A stretch of 11,002 nt of DNA from CAZMVU01 sp964569295 (GTDB lineage: Bacteria > Hydrogenedentota > Hydrogenedentia > Hydrogenedentales > JAGMZX01). The notes under the pieces are model-generated. The model searched no databases, had not been told where the DNA came from, and saw only the letters and a program-made list of their open reading frames with translations. Of the stretch, positions 1 to 5,530 are shown piece by piece. Position 1 is the first letter of the stretch. Every line of letters begins with the position of its first letter. The DNA lies in the NCBI GenBank assembly GCA_964569295.1, contig CAZMVU010000168.1:1-11002 (forward strand), read 5' to 3'. The translations under genes were made by a program, and so were the position numbers.

Positions 1-2
1 CC

Positions 3-479
3 TTTTTGCTTCACTTTTTCACCAACAGCGCGGTAGTACAAAAACTGCACCCTAAGTTTTTAGCCATCTGCCATGCGCCGTTTTCCGTACTTCATAACCG
101 CGCCGGTATCGGGCGGGGGGAGCGGTTCCGGCACGAGGGCGGCGCCAAGTTCTTGAACCGCGATCTTCTCACGCCCGACAGCACACGCACCCTCGAACCG
201 GGAAGCATGGTGCCAATCACTATGCCCATCGGTTTGCCGCCGGCAGACGAGGAGAAGGCCACGCTCGTTGTTGTCGCCGCCGGCTTGCAAGCGGCGGATG
301 CACTGAGCGTGCGCGTGAACGACACCGGCCCGAACGTAGCCACCGCCGGTGACGAGACCCTGCGCTGCGCCATCCCGGCGGGAACACTCGTCAAGGGCGC
401 CAACACAGTCACGTTCTCGCTCGAGGGAAACCACGATGAGGCGTTGATGCTGCGCGATCTCTGGGTTCACATGCCATAG
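3..479 (+). CDS. 3' end of an unidentified protein, probably a C-terminal beta-sandwich domain
   Basis: An open frame enters from the left edge with no stop codon and ends at TAG 477-479, so the true start is probably outside the window. A TTG at 6 is the first possible start inside it but has no supporting ribosome binding site. The last ~105 residues look like a genuine globular domain. They alternate short hydrophobic beta-strands (VVVAAGLQAADALSVRVN, then TLVKGANTVTFSLEG) and end in LRDLWVHMP. This layout resembles the carbohydrate-binding-like C-terminal domains of secreted hydrolases in Planctomycetota-type bacteria, but I cannot name a family. The first ~30 codons use AT-ending codons much more than the rest (TTT, TTG, CTT, GTA, AAA), so the reading frame there may not be real coding sequence. 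No signal peptide or catalytic motif is visible. Confidence 0.5.
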   Translation, partial: FLLHFFTNSAVVQKLHPKFLAICHAPFSVLHNRAGIGRGERFRHEGGAKFLNRDLLTPDSTRTLEPGSMVPITMPIGLPPADEEKATLVVVAAGLQAADALSVRVNDTGPNVATAGDETLRCAIPAGTLVKGANTVTFSLEGNHDEALMLRDLWVHMP

Positions 480-527
480 GGCACGCATCGTGGGGGCCTT
501 TATGCAGGCATGAAACGCCTCGCCCAG

Positions 528-539
528 CCGGACGTCCGG
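528..539. repeat. 12-bp perfect palindrome in the gap before the aldo/keto reductase
   Basis: CCGGACGTCCGG is a perfect 12-base palindrome in the 204-base gap between the partial first gene and the aldo/keto reductase. No T-tract follows, so it is not an obvious terminator. It lies about 90 bases upstream of the candidate promoter, so it could be an operator or chance in GC-rich DNA. Confidence 0.25.
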
Positions 540-624
540 TGCGCTTTCCCCGCATTTATTCTGCAACGAGGCCGCGCACGAAGGACCGCCGGCAACGAGG
601 TTGGATGGGAAACGCGGCATTGTG

Positions 625-633
625 TGTTATCAT
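625..633 (+). promoter_or_regulatory. Candidate extended -10 promoter for the aldo/keto reductase
   Basis: TGT-TATCAT matches an extended -10 element: TGN followed by a 5/6 match to TATAAT. No good -35 sits at normal spacing; TTGGAT at 601-606 is too far away. Transcription would start near 640, leaving a leader of about 44 bases that contains the Shine-Dalgarno site at 669-674. This is a sequence match only. Confidence 0.35.
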
Positions 634-683
634 CCATGAGAGTAAAAAAGCTTAGCCATACGGCCACCGAGGAGAACGATACC

Positions 684-1616
684 ATGACAATGAAACGACG
701 CGACTTTCTGACGCAGACGGCCATGGGCGTAGGCGGGCTCATGCTGGGCGCGCAATTGCGCTCGGTGGCGGCGCCGGGAAAGCACGACCCCTACGAGGTT
801 GTCGAGTTGGGCAAGACCGGCATCAAGGTGTCAAAGCTCGGTCTCGGCACGGGCATGAAAGGCTATAATCGCGAATCCAACCATACGCGCATGGGCCAGG
901 AGAAATTCGAGGGGCTGCTGCGCACGTCCTATGAGCATGGGATCCGGCTTATCGACGTGGCCGATCTCTACGGCACGCACCCCTACATTCTCCCCGCTTT
1001 CAAGAAATACCCCCGCGAGAGCTACACCATCGTCAGCAAGATATGGTACCGTCCCAACGGCCTGCCCGAAGAGGCGCGCCCCCCCGCAACCGAAACTGTC
1101 GAGCGGTTTCTGAAGGAACTCAACACCGACTATATTGACCTGGTTTTGCTGCACTGTGTGACCGAACCCGACTGGCGCACGAAGCTCAGCGACCGCATGG
1201 ACGATCTGGCCGGCCTCAAGAAGCGCGGCCTCATTCGCGCCCACGGCTGCTCCTTCCACACACTCGAGGCGCTCTCCGCCGCCACCGAAGAGCCCTGGGT
1301 CGACTCCGTCCACGCCCGCATCAACCCCTACGCGGTGAAGATGGACGTGAAGAAGCCCGAGGAAGTGCCGAAGGTCGCCAACGTGTTGAAAACGCTTCGT
1401 TCCCAGGGCAAGGGCGTGGTCGGCATGAAGATCATTGGCGAGGGGCAGTTCGGCGACAACGAAGAAAAACGCGACACGTCAATTGCCTACGCCTTCAACT
1501 CCGGCTGCGTCGACACCATGATCGTGGGCTTCGAAAAAGAAACCGAGATCGACGACTTCGAACGCCGTGCCAAAGCCGCGCCCGTCGAGAAGATGGAAGC
1601 CGCCGCGAAGGCATAG
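684..1616 (+). CDS. Tat-exported aldo/keto reductase
   Basis: This is a 310-residue NAD(P)H-dependent aldo/keto reductase; the substrate is unknown. The N-terminus is a Tat signal: KRRDFL (4-9), a hydrophobic stretch to about residue 28, and a possible cleavage site after VAA (28-30). All four family catalytic residues can be placed: D91 and Y96 in DVADLYG, K119 in VSKIW and H157 in LVLLHC. The barrel ends with the usual late segment DTMIVGFEKETEIDDF. No ferredoxin domain is attached. I chose ATG 684 because GAGGAG (669-674) lies 9 bases upstream. The frame stays open up to 510, but that stretch has no ribosome site and does not look coding. Tat export would place a cofactor-loaded, folded enzyme outside the cytoplasm. 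The gene stands alone, with repeat-filled DNA after it. Family assignment is firm; the physiological role is not. Confidence 0.9.
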   Translation: MTMKRRDFLTQTAMGVGGLMLGAQLRSVAAPGKHDPYEVVELGKTGIKVSKLGLGTGMKGYNRESNHTRMGQEKFEGLLRTSYEHGIRLIDVADLYGTHPYILPAFKKYPRESYTIVSKIWYRPNGLPEEARPPATETVERFLKELNTDYIDLVLLHCVTEPDWRTKLSDRMDDLAGLKKRGLIRAHGCSFHTLEALSAATEEPWVDSVHARINPYAVKMDVKKPEEVPKVANVLKTLRSQGKGVVGMKIIGEGQFGDNEEKRDTSIAYAFNSGCVDTMIVGFEKETEIDDFERRAKAAPVEKMEAAAKA

Positions 1617-1658
1617 TGCGGGAGGGCGAGCGTCCCCGCGAGCCAATAAAGAGTCGTA

Positions 1659-1728
1659 GGATGCGTGTAGCGAACACGACGGCACAACCGCAATTCCGAC
1701 ACGACAACTTGAGCGCTACGCACCATCC
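1659..1728. repeat. REP-like imperfect inverted repeat (about 70 bases)
   Basis: The arms at 1659-1672 (GGATGCGTGTAGCG) and 1714-1728 (CGCTACGCACCATCC) pair as 5 + 3 + 5 base pairs with small bulges around a loop of about 41 bases. Together they would form a long hairpin just after the aldo/keto reductase. The wording resembles the 'GTAGGATGCGT...ACGCACC' dispersed intergenic repeats known from many environmental bacterial genomes. GC-rich sequence at 1620-1643 may be a second repeat fragment. Only one copy is visible here, so its repeat status is by resemblance. Confidence 0.45.
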
Positions 1729-1763
1729 CGAAAGATGAAGAGCGAACCACTGCGAGAAGAAGA

Positions 1764-1819
1764 ATCAGTCCGATCGGTCCGATCGGTCTGGCCGGTCTGG
1801 CCGGTCTGTTCAGACTGAT
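1764..1819. repeat. 9-bp tandem array with flanking inverted repeat
   Basis: Four units of 9 bases run from 1768 to 1803: GTCCGATCG twice, then GTCTGGCCG twice. A partial fifth unit, GTCTG, follows at 1804-1808. The array is bracketed by an exact 7-base inverted repeat, ATCAGTC (1764-1770) and GACTGAT (1813-1819). GTCTG-TT-CAGAC (1804-1815) forms a small hairpin at the right end. The array is non-coding and its function is unknown. Such GTCCG/GTCTG arrays recur between genes in Planctomycetota-like genomes, which is recalled knowledge and was not checked here. Confidence 0.7.
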
Positions 1820-1859
1820 CGGATATAGCGCGCGCTTTTCTTGTGCGAAAGCGGCTTCC

Positions 1860-1898
1860 TTTGTGAATTCTTCGTGTTCTTCGTGCCTTTGTGGTCCA
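1860..1898. repeat. 'HKGTKNTK' dispersed intergenic repeat element
   Basis: The sequence reads TTTGTGAA, then TTCTTCGTG twice in exact tandem (1868-1876 and 1877-1885), then CCTTTGTGGTCCA. On the minus strand it translates to HKGTKNTKNS, a hallmark of a short dispersed repeat that produces spurious annotated proteins in many bacterial genomes. It ends 27 bases before the NIPSNAP gene start and directly abuts a TATAAT. No protein is proposed here. Confidence 0.6.
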
Positions 1899-1901
1899 TC
1901 T

Positions 1902-1907
1902 TATAAT
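1902..1907 (+). promoter_or_regulatory. Perfect -10 hexamer before the NIPSNAP gene
   Basis: TATAAT is an exact -10 consensus, but no recognisable -35 lies 16-18 bases upstream; that position falls inside the repeat element. Transcription would begin near 1914, within the Shine-Dalgarno AGGAG (1913-1917). This would give a very short leader, so the site may be fortuitous. Confidence 0.3.
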
Positions 1908-1924
1908 CGTACAGGAGTTCAATC

Positions 1925-2716
1925 ATGAAACGACGGCAATTCCTCGCGGCCACGTCCGCCGCGGGTCTCGGTGCAATGGTGCAGGGGGCAGGGGCGCAAG
2001 CGGCAGATAACGCGGACGCCGGCGGCAAACGCGACGTCTACGAATTGCGCCAATACCACCTCGCTACGGAAGCGCAGCAAGCCCGCCTCGACAGCTTCCT
2101 CGAGGCGGCCATGGTGCCGGCGCTCAACCGCCTGGGCATCGAGCCGGTGGGCGTATTTCACCCGGAGGAGGGGTTCTCCCCCACGTTCGTACTGCTTCGT
2201 CATCCGGACATGGCGTCCGCCGCCACCTTGACGAACCGGCTCCTCGCCGACGATGCCTTCCTTACGGCAGGCGCGGATTTCCTCAACACACCGGCCGACG
2301 ACCCGGCCTACGCGCGTATGGCAGTGTCCCTTTTCAAGGCATTTGCCGGTATGCCACGGTTGGAGCGGCCGGTTACCTCCGAAGGCCGCGTCCTGCAACT
2401 GCGCACCTACGAGAGCCCGAGTGTGAAGACCGGGCAGAAGAAGATCGAGATGTTTAACATCGGCGAGATCGACATCTTCCGTGCCAGCGGCCTGCATCCG
2501 GTGTTCTTTGGTGAAGCGCTGGCCGGTGAGTGCATGCCGAACCTGACCTATATGCTCGCTTTCAAGAATCAGGCCGAACGCAAGGCCAACTGGAAGACCT
2601 TCGTCAACAGCGACGCCTGGAAGGAACTGAGCAGCAAGCCGGAATACGCAGACGACAAAATCCTCAGCAACATCACCAATATCTTCCTGAAACCGGCCCC
2701 CTGCTCGCAGGTGTGA
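1925..2716 (+). CDS. Tat-exported tandem NIPSNAP-domain protein
   Basis: This 263-residue protein begins with a Tat signal: KRRQFL (2-7), a short alanine/glycine-rich hydrophobic segment, and likely cleavage after GAQA (about residue 26). Two NIPSNAP-like ferredoxin-fold domains follow. Each opens with the family's strand motif: VYELRQY (38-44) in the first and VLQLRTY (156-162) in the second. The second domain contains the typical LTYMLAF-x-N region and a late W-K-T-F segment. NIPSNAP domains belong to the dimeric alpha-beta barrel group. Their biochemical role in bacteria is largely undefined, so I give no reaction. The start is supported by AGGAG (1913-1917) 7 bases upstream of ATG. The gene is monocistronic by appearance. 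On the right it converges with the permease remnant across a gap of only 9 bases. The family call is confident; the function is unknown. Confidence 0.85.
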   Translation: MKRRQFLAATSAAGLGAMVQGAGAQAADNADAGGKRDVYELRQYHLATEAQQARLDSFLEAAMVPALNRLGIEPVGVFHPEEGFSPTFVLLRHPDMASAATLTNRLLADDAFLTAGADFLNTPADDPAYARMAVSLFKAFAGMPRLERPVTSEGRVLQLRTYESPSVKTGQKKIEMFNIGEIDIFRASGLHPVFFGEALAGECMPNLTYMLAFKNQAERKANWKTFVNSDAWKELSSKPEYADDKILSNITNIFLKPAPCSQV

Positions 2717-2725
2717 CGCCCATGC

Positions 2726-2875
2726 TCAGTAGAGGCGCCGCCGAAAGAGAAACGAGGCGAGCGTCAAAGCGATAAGCCCGATGACGGCCATGGGCCAGAG
2801 CTGGTGCGTGAGCAGTTGGATCGAGGCGCCCTCGAGAAAAGCGCCGCGGAGCACGACACTGGTGCCGGGCAATCC
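2726..2875 (-). pseudogene. Remnant of an ABC-2 transporter permease (C-terminus only)
   Basis: On the minus strand a frame ending at the TGA in 2726-2728 encodes a stretch typical of the extreme C-terminus of ABC-2 permeases (YbhR/YhhJ type). It reads VVLRGAFLEGA, then a membrane segment LWPMAVIGLIALTLASFLF, then the basic tail RRRLY. In intact proteins this follows five earlier transmembrane helices. Here nothing recognisable as permease lies upstream in any minus frame. The frame continues to 3202 but reads only through the synthetase gene. The recognisable part is about 43-49 residues with no plausible start, so I read it as the stump of a deleted gene. The left limit is the stop codon; the right limit is approximate. 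It sits between the synthetase stop (2935) and the NIPSNAP gene. Confidence 0.6.
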
Positions 2876-2934
2876 GTGCTGCTTGGCGGCGGCTGGGAAA
2901 CACAAACGGCCGAAACACAGCAAGAAGAAGGGCT

Positions 2935-4782
2935 TCAAGCATCGCGCGATGCGGCGTAGACCGCATCGATGACGCCGGCATATTTGCTTTCGATCACGCG
3001 CCGCTTCACCTTCTCCGTGGGGGTGAGTTCGCCGGTCTGCACACTGAAGGGCTCGGCCAGGATGGCGAAGCGTTTGATCTGCTCGAAACGTGCGAGGTTC
3101 GCATTGACCAGGGCCACACGCTCGGCCATCAGCCGGCGCACTTCCGGGTGGGCGGCCAGCGCCTCCTGGCTCAGGTCGCTCAGCCCCTGGTCCGCGGCCC
3201 ATCGGGCAAGGGCCGTGAAATCGGGTACGATGAGGGCAATCAGGTAATTCCGGCAGTCACCAATAAGCACCACCCGCTCTATGTAGGGATCGGTATTAAA
3301 GGCGCTTTCGATAGGCAACGGCGCAATGTTTTTCCCGCCCGACGTCACGATAAGCTCTTTCTTGCGGTCCACGATGCGCAGGAAGCCCTCGGAGTCCATC
3401 TCCCCCACGTCGCCCGAATAGAACCACCCTTCCGCGTCGATGGCCTCCGCGGTGGCCTCGGGAAGGTTGTAGTAGCCTTTCATGACCAGGGGGCCGCGTA
3501 TCAGCACCTCGCCATCCGCCGCGATGCGCAGCTCGGCGCCGGCCACTGCCTGCCCCACCGTTCCGAGGCGGTTCTTGCCCGGCCGATTCACCGCGGCGAT
3601 GGGACTGGTCTCCGTAAGGCCGTAGCCCTGGAACAGGTCGATGCCAAGGGCCTGGTAGAAATGACAGAGCTCCCGGCTCGAGGGGGCGCCGCCGGCATAG
3701 GCCAGGCGCAGGCGGTCGATGCCCGCGCGGCGGCGGATCTTCCCGGTTATCCGCTTCGACAGGCGGCTTTTGAACCGCAGCCCTGCGGGAATGGGTTTGC
3801 CATCGCCCTCGAGGTCGAAAACCTGCTTGCCCACGGAAAGGGCGCCGTCGAAAAGCCGCTGCACAAAGCCCGGCCGCTCGGCAACCACCTGCTGTACCTG
3901 AAGGTATATCTTCTCGTACAGCCGCGGCACACTCATGAGCACCGTCGGGCGAATCGTGGTCAGGGCATGGCGAATCTGCGCCGGCTCGAAGCCGTCCGCG
4001 ATGGCCAGCGTAGCCCCGACGGCCACGCTCCCGAAGAGATCGGTGGTCAAACCGAAGCTGTGGCAAAACGGCAGGTGGTTCAGAAAGATGTCGTCCGGCC
4101 CAAGATTGAACAGGTCGAGCACCGGCCGCTGGCTCATGAAATTGCCGTGGGTCAACATGACGCCCTTGGGCGGACCCGTGGTGCCCGAGGTGTAGATGAT
4201 CGCCGCCAGGGTCTCCGTTGTCGCCGCCTGAATGGCCTCGATCAGTGCGTCATCGTCTTCGTGGCCACGGGCCGAGTCACGCAAGTCCGTGTACGTGCTG
4301 ATGGGGTCCGGCGGCGGCGACTCGAGCGCGTCCATGACGAAGATATGCTCGAGCGCGGGCAGCTCATCGCGCAGGGCCTGAATCTGCTGTGCCCGCTCGA
4401 GGGAATCGGCAAGCAGCACCCGCGCCCCGGAATCCTTCAGAATGTACGCGGCCTCGCGCGGGGTCAGCGAGGGATAGACCGGCACCAGCACGAGGTGCGC
4501 CGTGAGCAGGCTGTAGAGGCTGAATATCCAGCGCGGCCGGTTCGGCGCCATGATGGCCACCCGGTCCTCCGCCTCGAGCCCGAGCAACTGCCACGCCCGG
4601 GCGAGCAGCTTCTGTTCCGCTACCTGCTCCGCCATCGTGTAGTGTTGCCACGCGTCCATATGGCGGCCATCGCGGTACTTCGATATCAGCTTCGGTTGGT
4701 CCCACACCTTCGCCATACAGTTGTATCCGATAGCCGGGATATTGGTTTCTTCAAAGCGGGGGAATCCCGCTGGGTTCATCAT
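2935..4782 (-). CDS. Long-chain fatty acyl-CoA synthetase (FAA1-type AMP-binding)
   Basis: This enzyme activates a fatty acid with ATP and CoA through an acyl-adenylate. The 615-residue protein has the length and motif order of the FAA1/long-chain branch of adenylate-forming enzymes. It shows the phosphate-binding loop YTSGTTGPPKG (197-207), the adenine-binding motif GYGLTETSP (386-394), YSGD (455-458) for ribose contact and the hinge DRKKELIVTSGGKN (472-485). Near the C-terminus, TPTEKVKRR (587-595) contains the candidate catalytic lysine K591. No signal peptide or membrane helix is evident. ATG 4782 is preferred over the adjacent ATG at 4779 because AAGGA lies 7 bases upstream on the minus strand. 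It is transcribed divergently from the TetR gene and shares a 74-base control region with it. That links it to the beta-oxidation genes on the other side. Chain-length preference cannot be read from the sequence. Confidence 0.92.
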   Translation of the reverse strand: MMNPAGFPRFEETNIPAIGYNCMAKVWDQPKLISKYRDGRHMDAWQHYTMAEQVAEQKLLARAWQLLGLEAEDRVAIMAPNRPRWIFSLYSLLTAHLVLVPVYPSLTPREAAYILKDSGARVLLADSLERAQQIQALRDELPALEHIFVMDALESPPPDPISTYTDLRDSARGHEDDDALIEAIQAATTETLAAIIYTSGTTGPPKGVMLTHGNFMSQRPVLDLFNLGPDDIFLNHLPFCHSFGLTTDLFGSVAVGATLAIADGFEPAQIRHALTTIRPTVLMSVPRLYEKIYLQVQQVVAERPGFVQRLFDGALSVGKQVFDLEGDGKPIPAGLRFKSRLSKRITGKIRRRAGIDRLRLAYAGGAPSSRELCHFYQALGIDLFQGYGLTETSPIAAVNRPGKNRLGTVGQAVAGAELRIAADGEVLIRGPLVMKGYYNLPEATAEAIDAEGWFYSGDVGEMDSEGFLRIVDRKKELIVTSGGKNIAPLPIESAFNTDPYIERVVLIGDCRNYLIALIVPDFTALARWAADQGLSDLSQEALAAHPEVRRLMAERVALVNANLARFEQIKRFAILAEPFSVQTGELTPTEKVKRRVIESKYAGVIDAVYAASRDA

Positions 4783-4814
4783 GTGGCTGTCCTTCCAAGT
4801 TCAATCATCAATGG

Positions 4815-4844
4815 TTGACAGGGCTGCCTACCATCCGGTAGATT
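4815..4844 (+). promoter_or_regulatory. Candidate promoter for the TetR/beta-oxidation operon
   Basis: TTGACA (4815-4820) is a perfect -35. TAGATT (4839-4844) is a 4/6 -10 at 18-base spacing. Transcription would start near 4851, only a few bases before ATG 4857, implying a leaderless or nearly leaderless message. No Shine-Dalgarno is visible before that ATG, which agrees. The first palindrome fills the spacer and the second covers the start point. Confidence 0.5.
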
Positions 4845-4866
4845 ATCGCCTACCTCATGGTAGATT
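4826..4866. promoter_or_regulatory. Twin palindromic operators, probably for the TetR regulator
   Basis: Two copies of GCCTACC-N4-GGTAGATT occur at 4826-4844 and 4848-4866. Their palindromic cores CTACC-N4-GGTAG are at 4828-4841 (centre ATCC) and 4850-4863 (centre TCAT). They repeat at exactly 22 bases, about two helical turns, so two dimers would bind the same face of the DNA. The second core includes the ATG of the TetR gene. The sites overlap both candidate divergent promoters, the usual arrangement for autorepression plus control of the divergent gene. Assignment to this TetR protein is by position. Confidence 0.75.
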
Positions 4867-4869
4867 CAA
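4842..4869 (-). promoter_or_regulatory. Candidate divergent promoter for the acyl-CoA synthetase
   Basis: On the minus strand, TTGAAT (4869-4864) and GATAAT (4847-4842) form a -35/-10 pair with 16-base spacing, matching 4/6 and 5/6. The second palindrome fills the spacer and the first lies at the expected start point near 4835. The leader would be about 53 bases and carries the synthetase's Shine-Dalgarno. This -35 lies inside the first codons of the TetR gene. Confidence 0.45.
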
Positions 4870-5525
4870 CCCGCAATATCAACCACACCCCGCCTGACGA
4901 GGCGCGCCCGGCCGATGTGCGCGAGCGCATCCTCGCGGAGGCGGTGCGCTTATTCGGCCAGCATGGTTACGAGGCAACCCCGCTGCAGTCTATCGCCGAC
5001 GCGGTGGGTATTCGCAAGCCTTCACTACTCTACCACTTCCCCTCAAAGGAAGCGCTGCACGAGGAAGTTATCGACACCTCGTTTGGCCACTGGCGCGAAG
5101 AGTTGCCTCGGGTACTGGCGGAATCGGCCGCGGGCTACGATCGGTTTACATCGGCCATGAAGGCGCTTCTGGCTTTTTTCCGCGCCGAACCCAATCGCGC
5201 GCGGCTGACTGTACGTGAGATGCTGGACCGGCCGGAGGCCCTGCGCGCACGCCTGCGCGAACACCTGAGCCCGTGGATTCGCGTGCTCACGGACTACCTG
5301 CGCATGGGGCAGGCCTCAGGCATGGTGAAGCCCAACCTCGACCCGGAGTCTTATGTTGTGCAGGTACTCATGATGGTGGTGAGCACGGCGGCCATCGGGC
5401 AGGTGGCGGGCGCCATCACGGATATCGAGGAAGGGGGGCGCGACAACCGGTACACCCAGGAAATGGTGCGTATCGCACGCGAAGCCCTTTACACAGAACC
5501 CCCGTCTGAAAAGGAAAAGGCATAA
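4857..5525 (+). CDS. TetR-family transcriptional repressor
   Basis: This is a 222-residue regulator with an N-terminal TetR DNA-binding domain. RERILAEAVRLFGQHGYEAT (22-41) forms the first helices. The helix-turn-helix is SIADAVGIRKPSLLYHF (45-61), followed by the usual F-x-S-K-E-A-L segment (61-67). The remaining ~150 residues are the divergent ligand-binding and dimerisation part. ATG 4857 has no Shine-Dalgarno but fits a leaderless message from the promoter just upstream. A later start would cut into the conserved domain. The gene stops 5 bases before the acyl-CoA dehydrogenase ATG, so the two are likely cotranscribed. From the context I infer that it represses its own operon and the divergent synthetase and is released by an acyl-CoA, like FadR/PsrA-type TetR regulators. 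The ligand is not shown by the sequence. Confidence 0.9.
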   Translation: MVDSTRNINHTPPDEARPADVRERILAEAVRLFGQHGYEATPLQSIADAVGIRKPSLLYHFPSKEALHEEVIDTSFGHWREELPRVLAESAAGYDRFTSAMKALLAFFRAEPNRARLTVREMLDRPEALRARLREHLSPWIRVLTDYLRMGQASGMVKPNLDPESYVVQVLMMVVSTAAIGQVAGAITDIEEGGRDNRYTQEMVRIAREALYTEPPSEKEKA

Positions 5526-5530
5526 GTATT

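Noticed and set aside
510..683. N-terminal extension of the aldo/keto reductase
   Set aside because: A strong Shine-Dalgarno precedes ATG 684 and the Tat signal must be at the N-terminus, so the extension is not translated.
1768..1808. CRISPR-like array
   Set aside because: Units are 9 bases, directly adjacent and without spacers, so this is a tandem repeat, not a CRISPR.
1716..2028. Small minus-strand frames in the gap before the NIPSNAP gene
   Set aside because: They translate repeat DNA (the 9-bp array and the HKGTKNTK element) and have no ribosome site; these are known sources of spurious proteins.
3148..4818. 556-codon plus-strand open frame opposite the acyl-CoA synthetase
   Set aside because: It is a GC-rich antisense shadow: the minus strand carries every synthetase motif, while this frame shows no recognisable domain and is rich in arginine, glycine and histidine.
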